Shown here in pieces: positions 1 to 10,836 of a stretch of 42,177 nt of DNA. How positions within the stretch are numbered: the first letter of the stretch is position 1; each line of letters starts with the position of its first letter. The position numbers and the translations under genes were made by a program. The notes beneath the pieces were generated by a model. It searched no databases, had not been told where the DNA came from, and saw only the letters and a list, made by a program, of their open reading frames with translations. Origin of the DNA: CAZBRS01 sp964494475 (GTDB lineage: Bacteria; Myxococcota_A; UBA9042; CAZBRS01); the NCBI GenBank assembly GCA_964494475.1, contig CAZBRS010000046.1, positions 1 through 42,177 of the forward strand, read 5' to 3'.

Positions 1-125
1 TCGGGGGCGTCGGTCTCGGAGCTGGAATCGGCGGAGGTCTCGTCGCCTCCGCTCGCGCTCGTACCGCACGCGGCGAGCAGACCCGCGAGGAGGAGGACGC
101 CGAGAAACCGCGCGCGAAGAGACAT
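1..125 (-). CDS. Lipoprotein, N-terminal part (runs off left edge)
   Basis: The minus strand opens with ATG at 125 and reads to the window edge without a stop, giving 41 residues. The N-terminus has charged residues (MSLRAR), a hydrophobic run and a lipobox LLAAC near residue 20, which is a signal peptidase II signal, so the mature protein should be lipid-anchored at Cys20. After the Cys comes a low-complexity stretch rich in Gly, Ser, Asp, Thr and Glu, typical of the flexible tether of lipoproteins in GC-rich Gram-negative bacteria such as myxobacteria. The functional domain lies outside the window, so no role can be given. The lipoprotein start is secure; the function is unknown. Confidence 0.75.
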   Translation of the reverse strand, partial: MSLRARFLGVLLLAGLLAACGTSASGGDETSADSSSETDAP

Positions 126-168
126 GGAACCACCCCAGATCCGACGGACCCCCGGTAGTATAGCCGAA

Positions 169-342
169 CTAGGAGCCTGTAGCGCATTGAACCAGAATGC
201 CATGGAGACTCCAGTGGCGACGTCGGCGCCTGCGGTGGAACCCGTTGAAAACACGACCGACAGGCTCCTAGATTGTTGCCTGGGGGAGGGCCCCCAGACC
301 CCCAGACGGAGCCCGATAGCGCTATGCGCTACGGGCTCCTAG
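169..342. repeat. Nested inverted-repeat cluster in intergenic DNA
   Basis: Three related arms lie in this gene-free stretch. Arm 1 at 169-187 (CTAGGAGCCTGTAGCGCAT) is the reverse complement of arm 3 at 324-342 with one mismatch. Its first 12 bases are also the exact reverse complement of arm 2 at 260-271 (ACAGGCTCCTAG). A separate GC hairpin (CTGGGGG, loop AGGG, CCCCCAG) sits at 280-297. This could be a REP-like or MITE-like element, or a bidirectional terminator region between the lipoprotein gene and the convergent end of the nucleotidyltransferase gene. No transposase is present. Confidence 0.6.
308..339 (-). terminator. Strong hairpin just after the nucleotidyltransferase stop
   Basis: GGAGCCCGATAGCGC (308-322) and GCGCTACGGGCTCC (326-339) pair around the loop TAT, with one bulged A. 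The hairpin lies 11 bases past the stop codon of the minus-strand gene that ends at 350, so it is in the right place for transcript termination. No T-run follows on the minus strand, so intrinsic termination is not assured. It may equally be part of the palindromic repeat cluster around it. Confidence 0.4.
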
Positions 343-349
343 CGTGAAG

Positions 350-1471
350 TCAGGAACCCAGATGACGTCGAGCGCGAGGCCGGGTCGGGCGGAGCCGGGC
401 CAGCAGGTCGAGCCCGCGCAACCCGAGGTACCGTGGGACGAAAGCCACCGCGGCCCAGGCCGAGTCGAGCAGCGGGAGCGCGGCGGCCTGTCGCAGCCGA
501 TAGGGTAAGGACCAGGGCGATCCCAGCCCCGCCGGGGCGACGACCCGGCCGGCGAGCCGACGGACCCAGCGCGGGGGCGCCAGCGAAGCGGCGAGCTCCG
601 GCTCGAGGGGCCGGAGGCCGGCCTCGGCCAACCCAGCCAGCAACAGGTACGTCACCGTCGAGGCACGCCAGGCTCGCGCCGTCGCGACGAGCCGCTGGGG
701 TTCGGGCGGGTGCCGGGCCGCCAGTCGGCACGCGTCGACCAGGGTGCGCGGAGAGAAGGCGGCGTGGGTGAACGCATGCACCGCCAGGTACACCAGCGTG
801 TCTTCGGGGGACAAGACGCGTACGCGCGGGTCGGACAGGCGCGACCAGGGGACGGTCCGCGCCCAGACCGCCGGCTCGTCGACCGGGAACAGCCTGGGTT
901 CCGTGAACGCCCCGTGCAGATCGACGTCGACGGCCAGGGCCCCACCGAATCGGTAGGTACGCTCGAACAGGCGCGCCCGCGACACCTGGCGCCCGGCATC
1001 GAAGGCCGGCACGCCCCCCTGCCGAACCAGAAGGCCCTCGACGGCGTCCAGATCGCGCGCGCGCACGGCCAGATCGAGGTCAGCGGAGCGCCGGGGCGCG
1101 GCAGGATCGTAGAGCACGCCTCCGAACGCCGCGCCCTTCAACAGGACGACCTGGACGTCGGCGGGCCAGGCGGGCAGCAGGCGGCGCAGCAGGAAGCGCT
1201 CGAGCACCAGGTCGGCGCGGACCGCGTCGTCGCGCTGCTGCCTCAGGGAGTCGCGCAGGCCCGGCTCGAGCCGATCCCAGGCGTCGACGCGCCGGAGCCC
1301 CTCGACGATCGGACCCACCAACGGTCGGAGCAGCCCCTCGGTCTCGCCGGCGACCGCGCCCGAGAGCTCCGAGCCCGCGGGGAGAGCCCCCCGGGGCTCG
1401 AGTCCGGAGGCGAGCGCGAGAAGCCACCGGCGGACCTCGTCCGGCGGTTGCCTGGGGTGGGCCGAGTACAT
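350..1471 (-). CDS. Nucleotidyltransferase family protein (NTP_transf_5-like)
   Basis: A 373-residue protein of the uncharacterised nucleotidyltransferase family often found in capsule and exopolysaccharide clusters. The signature is the LLKGAA motif at about residues 111-115, followed by an Arg-containing loop and a DLDLAV segment at 131-136 that supplies the acidic metal-binding pair of the polymerase-beta-like fold. A helical, Ala/Leu/Arg-rich C-terminal half follows. The start is the ATG giving MYSAHP; an upstream in-frame ATG near 1540 would overlap the divergent promoter region and is less likely. It is divergent from the fused glycosyl-phosphate transferase gene. The substrate is not known for this family, so a role in polysaccharide synthesis is inferred only from context. 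Confidence 0.8.
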   Translation of the reverse strand: MYSAHPRQPPDEVRRWLLALASGLEPRGALPAGSELSGAVAGETEGLLRPLVGPIVEGLRRVDAWDRLEPGLRDSLRQQRDDAVRADLVLERFLLRRLLPAWPADVQVVLLKGAAFGGVLYDPAAPRRSADLDLAVRARDLDAVEGLLVRQGGVPAFDAGRQVSRARLFERTYRFGGALAVDVDLHGAFTEPRLFPVDEPAVWARTVPWSRLSDPRVRVLSPEDTLVYLAVHAFTHAAFSPRTLVDACRLAARHPPEPQRLVATARAWRASTVTYLLLAGLAEAGLRPLEPELAASLAPPRWVRRLAGRVVAPAGLGSPWSLPYRLRQAAALPLLDSAWAAVAFVPRYLGLRGLDLLARLRPTRPRARRHLGS

Positions 1472-1479
1472 GAATCGGC

Positions 1480-1531
1480 AGCCTAGCCGGGCCGCTGGGG
1501 CCTTGCAATCAGCGAATGAGAAGCGTATTCG
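1480..1531. promoter_or_regulatory. Possible back-to-back promoters sharing one -35 box
   Basis: The palindromic hexamer TTGCAA at 1503-1508 can serve as a -35 box on both strands. On the plus strand a 17-base spacer leads to TATTCG (1526-1531), ahead of the ATG at 1574. On the minus strand a 17-base spacer leads to TAGGCT (complement of 1480-1485), ahead of the ATG at 1471. Each -10 box matches only about half of the consensus, so this is a spacing-based proposal. The 102-base gap between the two divergent genes must hold both promoters somewhere. Confidence 0.3.
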
Positions 1532-1573
1532 TTCGCCCATCGGACGCGTGGGAGAAGGACGGGGGACGGTTCG

Positions 1574-4050
<2,477 letters not shown>

Positions 4051-4054
<4 letters not shown>

Positions 4055-5301
4055 ATCGACTGGCGACCCTAGTGCACAACACTCTGTCCGGCGCCAGCCC
4101 GGATCCTCGACCGTGTTTCTCAGAGAGCCTGCAGCGCTGGTACGGAGGTCGTCCCGACGTCCACCTGTTCTGGAAAGGACGAGTCGCGCTCCACGCAATC
4201 TGCCGTGCGCTTGGGCTCGGGCCGGGCCACGAAGTGCTCGTGGCTGGATACACGTGCGTCGTCGTCCCCGAAGCTTTCCTGTCGCTGGGCGCACGGCCAG
4301 TCTTCGTCGACATCGACCCCAAGACGTACAACGTCGACCCGGATCGACTGGTCGACGCGGTGACCGACAGGACCAAGCTCGTGATCGTCCAGCACACCTA
4401 CGGAATACCGGGTCCGCTGGCGGCTGCGCTCGAATACTGCCGACCGCGCGGAATCGCCGTCGTCGAGGACGCGTGCCACGCGTTCGGCACGCGCGTTGAC
4501 GGAACGTTGGCCGGGACCCGGTCCGACGCCGCCTTCCTGTCCGGTCAGTGGAACAAGCCGTTCTCGACGGGCCTGGGCGGAATCCTGCTGGTGAACGATC
4601 CCGCCCTGGCGCTGCGCATGCACGCCATCCTCCCGGCGCGATTGGAACCAACGCGTCGAGAAGAGGCGCAACTTTCGGCGCTCCTGATCGCTCACGAAGC
4701 GCTGGTCGGACCACGTACGTATGGCTGGGCACAGACCGCCTATCGCGTCTTGTCCGAGCGCGGGCTCCTGATCGGATCGTCGTCCCGAGAAGAACTCGCG
4801 GGACACCTGCCGTCCGACTACTTCAAGGGAATGGGTCGCAGCCAGGCCGCAGCCGGTAGCTTCGAGTCACGGCACTTCCAGGAATCGATCGATCACCGCG
4901 TGTCGCTGGCACGCCTGTACGATCACCTCGTCTCCGAGGCCGGCTTCGAGCCGGCGCCGGAAATACCGGGCACGGTGTCGCTTCGTTACCCGGTCAGGGT
5001 GGCGAACAAGGCGAGCCTGGTACGACGGGCGCTGCGGGTTGGAATCGAGATAGGTACGTGGTTCGAGACCCCCCTGCACCCGCTGCCGCTCGAACGGCAC
5101 TCGTCGTTCGGATACGAACCGGGCCAGTGTCCCCACGCAGAAGCCGCCGCGCGGGAGGTTATCAACCTTCCGGTGTCGGCGAAGACCGACGAGGGCGCGG
5201 CCCGTCGGGCCGTCCGTTTCCTGGCCAGGCACGGTACTCCCGTGGTGGGGAACCGACACGAGAACCTCGTGACAACCGGGGATTCCCGAGCTAGATCGTG
5301 A
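4051..5301 (+). CDS. DegT/DnrJ/EryC1/StrS-family sugar aminotransferase
   Basis: A 416-residue PLP-dependent aminotransferase of the sugar-nucleotide class. The Schiff-base lysine is Lys169 in WNKPFSTGLGG, and the PLP-phosphate region is preceded by VVEDACHAFG. Its ATG overlaps the stop of the fused transferase/dehydratase gene by four bases. The simplest reading is that it aminates the 4-keto sugar made by that dehydratase to give a 4-amino-4,6-dideoxy-HexNAc nucleotide. It is clearly different in sequence from the two other DegT enzymes in the window (23814-25007 and 27166-28287), and it lacks the usual GEGG after the lysine (GLGG here). The exact keto substrate is inferred, not shown. Confidence 0.88.
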
Positions 5302-5330
5302 ACACGGATCGGGCACCCCGAGGGGCTCAC

Positions 5331-6410
5331 ATGGAAAACGTCGAAGCATCACTGGTAATAGCAACGTTCAACGAAGAGAAGCATATCGCGCATTGTATTC
5401 TATCGATCTATGCCGCCGAGCCCTTCGCTAAATCATTCGAAATCCTTATTGCTGATGGCGGAAGCACCGACAGAACGCGCGCTATCGTCAATAATTTATC
5501 AGAAATACACGATGAAATAATAATTATCAACAATGAAAAGAAACATGCGACTATGGGGTTCAATTGCGCGATCCGGGCGTCCCGGGGGGACTACGTCCTC
5601 ATCCTCAGCGCCCACGCGACGTACGATCCGGCTTACTTCCGACTCTGTCTCGAGACGGCCAGACGCCACGACGCCGACAACACGGGCGGTCGGCTGATCA
5701 CCGAAACCCTGGCCTCCGGCTTGGAAGGCCGTTTGACTCGGGCCTTGGGGACGAGCCGGTTCGGAATCGGCGCGTCGTCGTTCCGCCAACCGAACGTGAG
5801 GGAGGGCGAAGCAGATTCGGTCGTGTACGGATGCTTCCCGCGACGCGTCTTCGAACGCTACGGTCTGTACGACGAGCGCCTCACCACCAATCAGGACTGG
5901 GAACTCAGCCGCCGCATCCGCTCGCGCGGTGGGCTCGTCTGGTTGAACCCGGCGATCAAGGTGACGTACTTCGCACGCAGCGACATTCGAAGCACCATTC
6001 GCCGGGCGTGGGAGATCGGGCGTTGGAACGCCCTCATGTGGCACGTAGCGCCGTACACGCTGGCGCCGCACCATGCCATTCCGGGAGTGTTCGCAGCGAC
6101 GCTGCTCCTTCCAGGGGCCAACGTCGTCGCGCTCACGGCCCACCAGGTCGTGGCGCTGGCGGCAGGTGCGCGAGAAGCCTGGAGGGCCCGGGACGCGCGA
6201 CTGGCAGCGCTCCTGCCTCCTCTCTTCCTCGGTCTCCACGCGGCGTACGGACTCGGAACCTTGCGCGGCTTCTACGAACTGGCTCGGCGTAAGGCACCGG
6301 TCCAGCGTGTGGCGCCCATCGAGTACCTTCCCGCCCGGGAGACCGTCAAGGCTGCGTCGCAGGCAGGTCGGTGCGGTGCAGAATCGAGAGGAACTTGCCG
6401 CGTCGAGTGA
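5331..6410 (+). CDS. Glycosyltransferase family 2, ExoA-like
   Basis: A 359-residue GT-A-fold glycosyltransferase. The N-terminus SLVIATFNEEKHI and ILIADGGSTDRT form the nucleotide-sugar binding region, and the acceptor side has the acidic motif TTNQDWELSRRIRSRGG. Two hydrophobic stretches near the C-terminus should anchor it in the inner membrane, as in succinoglycan ExoA-type enzymes. It should add one sugar to a lipid-linked intermediate on the cytoplasmic face. The ATG at 5331 has GAGGGG six bases upstream. A GTG at 5298 overlapping the previous stop is possible and adds 11 residues. Bases about 5380-5560 are far richer in A/T than the rest of the gene. The last 65 bases overlap the convergent minus-strand gene. 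Confidence 0.88.
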   Translation: MENVEASLVIATFNEEKHIAHCILSIYAAEPFAKSFEILIADGGSTDRTRAIVNNLSEIHDEIIIINNEKKHATMGFNCAIRASRGDYVLILSAHATYDPAYFRLCLETARRHDADNTGGRLITETLASGLEGRLTRALGTSRFGIGASSFRQPNVREGEADSVVYGCFPRRVFERYGLYDERLTTNQDWELSRRIRSRGGLVWLNPAIKVTYFARSDIRSTIRRAWEIGRWNALMWHVAPYTLAPHHAIPGVFAATLLLPGANVVALTAHQVVALAAGAREAWRARDARLAALLPPLFLGLHAAYGLGTLRGFYELARRKAPVQRVAPIEYLPARETVKAASQAGRCGAESRGTCRVE

Positions 6411-7749
6411 GCACCGGTTCGGCGGCCAGCGTCACGTCGATACGAAGGTCGGTCCCGAGCTTCCGCTGGAACTGATGCACGACCAGGTCCTTGTCGTGTC
6501 GAGGGTCGAATCCCTCGGCGGGAACGACGCGCACCTCGATGGCACCGGGGGTATCCTGAATCACCTGCAACAAGCGGACGTTTCGGCATCGTTTGGCGAT
6601 CACGCTGATGTTCGTGACGCGAGTTCCATCGGCCAACGCGAAGAAGCGTCCGGTGCGCCCTTCGATGCGCCTGATGATACGACCGGGCCGTCCGTGGGCG
6701 CATCGTTCGTCGGGGTCGTAAAGGCAGAGATCGCCGACGCGATATCGGATGAGCGGCCAGGCGTCGTTGTAGAGCGACGTGCAGACCAATTCGGCACGGA
6801 CAAGGCCATCCTCCATGCCAACTGGCAGCAGTTCAATCACGCCGTAATCAACATCTTCATGCATGTGTCCGCAGGGATACTCAGTGATCGATGCGCAGAA
6901 TTCGCCCTGACTATATTGATCTGACACATTAACGCCGAATACACGCTCTATCGTGTTTCGATATTGCTCTTGCAATACCTCGCTGGTTGAAAAAATAGCC
7001 TGCGGGCCATTTGCGATCGAGAAGCCACTCCTTTCGATCCAATCGGCGATCAAGTACACAGGGCCCGAGTATCCTTCAACGTAGGCGAACGGCTTTTCGG
7101 TCAACGCACGCGCGTAGTGGAGCAGGTTCTGCTCCCGGAGGTGAAAGACCGAGAACGCTCGCTGGTTGGCCGCCCAGTTCTCACGCCAGAACGGCGGGTT
7201 GCGCGTGCCGGGCCGCACGATCTCGAGGCCCGTGAAGGAGGCGTAGGGGTCTCGGAAGCGAAACCCCGAACGGAGACGCGCCCACGTGAACCCGTAGACC
7301 ATGTGGAGCGTCTCCGGCGGCGTATAGATCGTCAACGGCGTCCCGGTCGAGCCGCTGGTGGGATGGACCAACAACGAGCCGCGTCGCGCGTCATCGGCGA
7401 GCATGGTTTCGCCTGCGCGGATCACGGTCGCCTTGTCGAGGAGGGGCAATTTCGAGAGGTCGTCGACATCCCGGATATCGTTCGGATGGACGCCCGCACT
7501 TCGAAACCAGTCACGATAGAAAGGGACGTGATGCCACGCATGCCGAATCGTGTGCTGCAAGCGCTCTCGACGGTACGCCCGCAGGTCTGCCTCGCTCCAC
7601 GCTCCCGCGGTCGCGAAGAACCGACGCCATCGCCGCTGCTCGGGACCGTATCGACGTGCCAACTTGGCGACACCGAACGCGCTGGCCAGCGCGTTCTGCA
7701 CGACGACCGGCGAGCGGTCGTAGATGAATCGCGTGGCTCGGTTCTCCAT
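6346..7749 (-). CDS. PaaK/CapK-like AMP-forming ligase (copy 1)
   Basis: A 467-residue member of the phenylacetate-CoA ligase-like branch of the adenylate-forming superfamily, of the CapK type found in capsule clusters. The ATP-binding loop is TSGSTGTP at residues 131-138, the conserved acidic motif is QYSQGEF, and the hinge region (RYRVGDL) and a C-terminal subdomain follow. Family members activate a carboxylic acid as acyl-adenylate; the acid used in polysaccharide loci is not established. It lies two bases downstream of the deacetylase gene on the same strand, so it is the last gene of a four-gene operon (GT4, two deacetylases, ligase). A second, diverged copy is at 16048-17433. The stretch 6900-7020 is locally A/T-rich. 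Confidence 0.85.
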   Translation of the reverse strand: MENRATRFIYDRSPVVVQNALASAFGVAKLARRYGPEQRRWRRFFATAGAWSEADLRAYRRERLQHTIRHAWHHVPFYRDWFRSAGVHPNDIRDVDDLSKLPLLDKATVIRAGETMLADDARRGSLLVHPTSGSTGTPLTIYTPPETLHMVYGFTWARLRSGFRFRDPYASFTGLEIVRPGTRNPPFWRENWAANQRAFSVFHLREQNLLHYARALTEKPFAYVEGYSGPVYLIADWIERSGFSIANGPQAIFSTSEVLQEQYRNTIERVFGVNVSDQYSQGEFCASITEYPCGHMHEDVDYGVIELLPVGMEDGLVRAELVCTSLYNDAWPLIRYRVGDLCLYDPDERCAHGRPGRIIRRIEGRTGRFFALADGTRVTNISVIAKRCRNVRLLQVIQDTPGAIEVRVVPAEGFDPRHDKDLVVHQFQRKLGTDLRIDVTLAAEPVLTRRGKFLSILHRTDLPATQP

Positions 7750-7751
7750 GG

Positions 7752-8627
7752 TCACAGTTCGTTGAAGGTGATCAACTCGACGCCTGCCGATCGTGCCCGC
7801 TCTGCCAGGGTGGGGTCGCTCAAGACGACCCTCTCTCGTTCGCGCTCCTCGACGTACCGGGCCTGGCGACGCAGATCCTCGTCCACGTACCCCGGATGGC
7901 AATAGATTTCATAGGTGCCGGGGGGTAGCCACTCGAACAACGCGGACCACATATCGGGAAAGAACTTGCTGGAGTCCGAGCCGACCTTCAGTGGCGTGAT
8001 CATCCGATCGGCCATGCGCATCCCGGCTCGGCGCGCCTGGATCATCCGCATCGCGGTCGCTCCGTGTCGGAAGAGGCGGAGAGGATGACGAAGGTAGTGC
8101 AAGCGCACGGCCCCCCGACCGCCCCGCCCGGGGAACAGCAGGTGGTGGTTCGTGCGCATTCGCAGAACCCCGAATCGCCGCGCCGCCGCCAGCGCCGCCT
8201 CGAAGTAGCCGGGCAGGAGGTGCTCGTTGCGATGCCCGTCCCAGTGGGTGACGCCGATGCCCAGGTCCCGCAACACCCCGAACTGCGCCTCCAGTTCGCG
8301 CTTCATCTCGTCGAAACGCACCCTCCCCGCGTACAATGCGGCCCTCAGTCTCGTGTCGAGGAAGTGGCCCGCGCCGTCGACCAACGACGGGATCTTCTCG
8401 GGCGGCAGGACCGGCCGGCCCACCGAGAGGTTCACGTGGATGCCGATGCTGACGTGAGGAAAGCGGCGCGCGACGTCACCGGTCTCCGACACCGGCGGGA
8501 AGCTGGCGTTGACGCTTACGCTCCGGACGACGCCCGCGGCGAGCGTCTCGAGGATCCCCCGGTTGTTCCCATACGTGAAACCGAAGCCGTCCGCGTTCAC
8601 GATCAATCGCCGTGCAGGCCCGGACAT
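7752..8627 (-). CDS. ChbG/YdjC-family carbohydrate deacetylase (tandem copy B)
   Basis: A 291-residue YdjC-fold protein. Enzymes of the family remove N-acetyl groups from sugars using a divalent metal. Motifs visible are NADGFG at 11-16, GIHVNL with His64, THWDGHRNEH with His128 and His132, and CHPGYVDE near the C-terminus. The usual NADDFG has Gly in place of the second Asp, which by comparison with ChbG may be a metal ligand, so activity is uncertain. ACGAGGAGGTGCG gives a strong ribosome site before the ATG. It is a neighbour and close relative of the deacetylase at 8646-9515, evidently a tandem duplication. The likely role is trimming N-acetyl groups of the polysaccharide or its precursor. 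Confidence 0.87.
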   Translation of the reverse strand: MSGPARRLIVNADGFGFTYGNNRGILETLAAGVVRSVSVNASFPPVSETGDVARRFPHVSIGIHVNLSVGRPVLPPEKIPSLVDGAGHFLDTRLRAALYAGRVRFDEMKRELEAQFGVLRDLGIGVTHWDGHRNEHLLPGYFEAALAAARRFGVLRMRTNHHLLFPGRGGRGAVRLHYLRHPLRLFRHGATAMRMIQARRAGMRMADRMITPLKVGSDSSKFFPDMWSALFEWLPPGTYEIYCHPGYVDEDLRRQARYVEERERERVVLSDPTLAERARSAGVELITFNEL

Positions 8628-8645
8628 CGCACCTCCTCGTTGGTC

Positions 8646-9515
8646 CTACAGGTCGCGGAACGTAATCAGATCGACTCCGCAGCGTAGAGCGGCCTCGACC
8701 AGGCGAAGGTCCGAGAGCACGCGAGCCTCGTCGACGCGGCTGTCCACCAGCGTGGCGTACTGACGAAGCGTCTCGTCCGGGTAGCCCGGGTGACACCACA
8801 CCTCGAACGTACCCTCCGGGAGCTCGTCGAGCAGGTGGAGCCACGTGTCCAGGTGCTCCGGACCGTTACCGGGCGCCTTCTCGAAGAGGATCGCTCGATC
8901 CGCCGAGAGGAATCCCCGCCCGTGGCCCGCCAGGACGGTGACGCGACGAAAGAGGTGCGTCGCCACCTGGTGGGGTCGACGAAGGTAGTGCCAGAGCATG
9001 GCAGCGGAGGCCGGCCGTTGTCGCGAGATCCACTGGAAATGGTGCGTTCGCATGCACCGGATGCCCGCCCTCCGAGCGCTGCGAAAAGCAGCCCAGAGGT
9101 AGGGTGGGTAGGCGTGATCGCCCCGATGGCTGTCCCAATGGGTCAAGGGGATCCCCGCGCGGCGAAAACGGCCGATTTGGGCGTCCAGTTCCCGTTCGGC
9201 TTCGTGCAGGTCGATGAGACCGGCCCGCGCGCGCCTCGGTAGATCCGTGTACCAGAATTCACCCGCTTCGTTCACGAGGCTGGGTACGTCGCACGGGTCG
9301 AGGACCGGCCGACCCACGCTCAGGTTGAAGTGAACCCCGATACCGACCTGCGGAAAGCGCTTGGCCAGGGTGCTCGTCTCCTCGAAGGCAGGGAAGTTCG
9401 CGTTCACGCTCACGCTCCGGACGAAACCCGCCTCGAGAGCCTCGAAGACGCCGCGGTTGTTTCCGTAGGTGAAGCCAAAACCATCCGCGTTCACGATCAG
9501 CCGTCGTCGGCCCAT
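8646..9515 (-). CDS. ChbG/YdjC-family carbohydrate deacetylase (tandem copy A)
   Basis: A 289-residue paralogue of the downstream deacetylase, with the same order of motifs: NADGFG (Asp11, Gly12 instead of Asp), GVHFNL with His62, THWDSHRGDH with His126 and His130, and WCHPGYPDE near the C-terminus. Both copies share the run GFGFTYGNNRG, so they arose from one ancestor, but the middles have diverged strongly, which suggests different substrates. It lies 23 bases after the GT4 gene and 18 before copy B, all on the minus strand. Deacetylation of a polysaccharide sugar is inferred from family and context. Confidence 0.87.
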   Translation of the reverse strand: MGRRRLIVNADGFGFTYGNNRGVFEALEAGFVRSVSVNANFPAFEETSTLAKRFPQVGIGVHFNLSVGRPVLDPCDVPSLVNEAGEFWYTDLPRRARAGLIDLHEAERELDAQIGRFRRAGIPLTHWDSHRGDHAYPPYLWAAFRSARRAGIRCMRTHHFQWISRQRPASAAMLWHYLRRPHQVATHLFRRVTVLAGHGRGFLSADRAILFEKAPGNGPEHLDTWLHLLDELPEGTFEVWCHPGYPDETLRQYATLVDSRVDEARVLSDLRLVEAALRCGVDLITFRDL

Positions 9516-9538
9516 TCGCTCGACCTCCCACACGCTGC

Positions 9539-10681
9539 TCAGACCCCGCGGCCGACGCCACCCATGACCCGCTGGAACATCTCGAGCAGCTTGGGCTCCT
9601 CGGCCCGCCACGAATAGCGGTTCGCAAGGTGGGCCCGCAGCGTCAGGGTTGCGGCGTCCGCGCGCTCCGGTCGGTCCAGCCACGCCTCGATCGCTCGAAC
9701 CCAGCCATCGACGTCCTCACCGCGGACGACCGCGAGGCTCGCCCGATCATCGGGGTGCAACAAGCGCTCGAACTCGGGCATGTGCGATGTCACGATAGCG
9801 CATCCGCACGCCATGTACTCGAAGAGCTTAACCGGCACGGCCAGCGCCAGGTGCGGTGTCAGCCACGGGTGTACAGAGACGCCGACTCGACAACGCCCCA
9901 GATACGAGGCCACTTCCGCGTGCGGCAGGCGCGGGATCACGAACACCCGGTCGGCAGGGAAGTGCCCTTGCCAGTCAACAACCTGGTCCGGGGAAGCACC
10001 GATGATCAGGACGCGCGTCTCCGGCCGGACCGCGAGCAAGCGGTCGAGCACGCGACGGAAGAACTCGAGACGCCGTTGATTGAAGGTACCCAAATGAACC
10101 ACGTCCCATTCCCGCTCGGCGGACGGCAGGGTCTGGGCTCTCCCCGCGTCGATGACGTCCTCGGCGGGCAGGTTGTAGACGGCCACCTTGTTCCTGTGCG
10201 GGAACTTGTCGAGGAGCGGCGCCGTCGCGGCGACGATGGCAAACGCGAAGCGTGCCATGGCACGTTCGTAGACATCGACCGAAGCGCCGACGAGATCCCG
10301 CAGTTCGACCGGGATCCAGTCGCGATGACGCAGCATGTTCCCGTAGTCCTCGTGCACGTCGTAGACGCAGCGGATGCCAGCCAATCGAAGAACCGGCATG
10401 AGATAGAGAAGCGGCACGTCGTGCAGGTACGCGACGTCGGGCTTGTCCCGGAGGACACGCACCAGGATGGCGAGAGGCGTCAGCGTGAAGTTCGCCAGGC
10501 GATTCCGCGAGCGCGGCACCGGGATGATCTCGACGCCATCGCGCGTAGCGGCCTTGGTGCCGGGGGCGAGGAGCCGCACACGGTACCCCGAACGGGCCAA
10601 TCCCCGCGCGTGCCGGCCGAATACGCGCGCGTCGTCGGGCGAGTGGAGCGTGAGGACGTCGATCGTCGGCCTGTCACTCAC
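9539..10681 (-). CDS. Glycosyltransferase family 4-like (GT-B)
   Basis: A 380-residue GT-B-fold glycosyltransferase. The N-terminal acceptor domain has VYDVHEDYG near residue 130. The C-terminal donor domain begins at about residue 190 (WDVVHLGTFNQRR) and carries PVKLFEYMACGCAIVTS, the family 4 donor-binding signature with its Glu. It begins with GTG (GTGAGTGAC) and is the first gene of the minus-strand block running down to the ligase at 6346. It is divergent from the CapA-like gene across a 155-base gap that must carry promoters for both. It should add a sugar to the lipid-linked repeat unit; donor and linkage cannot be read from sequence. Confidence 0.88.
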   Translation of the reverse strand: MSDRPTIDVLTLHSPDDARVFGRHARGLARSGYRVRLLAPGTKAATRDGVEIIPVPRSRNRLANFTLTPLAILVRVLRDKPDVAYLHDVPLLYLMPVLRLAGIRCVYDVHEDYGNMLRHRDWIPVELRDLVGASVDVYERAMARFAFAIVAATAPLLDKFPHRNKVAVYNLPAEDVIDAGRAQTLPSAEREWDVVHLGTFNQRRLEFFRRVLDRLLAVRPETRVLIIGASPDQVVDWQGHFPADRVFVIPRLPHAEVASYLGRCRVGVSVHPWLTPHLALAVPVKLFEYMACGCAIVTSHMPEFERLLHPDDRASLAVVRGEDVDGWVRAIEAWLDRPERADAATLTLRAHLANRYSWRAEEPKLLEMFQRVMGGVGRGV

Positions 10682-10771
10682 ACCCTTCGCGCCTCCGTGT
10701 GTCGGAAAGCCGACCTAGAGAGATACCCGCCCTCGAGCCCTCGCGCAAGCGCCAACCCGCCGCGTCCGAAC

Positions 10772-10800
10772 TTGCCCAGGGTCCCCTGCACACCTATCGT
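10772..10800 (+). promoter_or_regulatory. Candidate sigma70-like promoter for the CapA-like gene
   Basis: TTGCCC (10772-10777), a 17-base spacer and TATCGT (10795-10800); each box matches four of six consensus bases. It lies 37 bases before the GTG start at 10837, which has a near-perfect ribosome site CAGGAGG (10824-10830) at six-base spacing. It would drive the long plus-strand block that continues through the HisH, HisF and WbpG genes. Confidence 0.4.
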
Positions 10801-10836
10801 GGAGGTCAAGGGAGTCCGGCTGCCAGGAGGTCGAAC

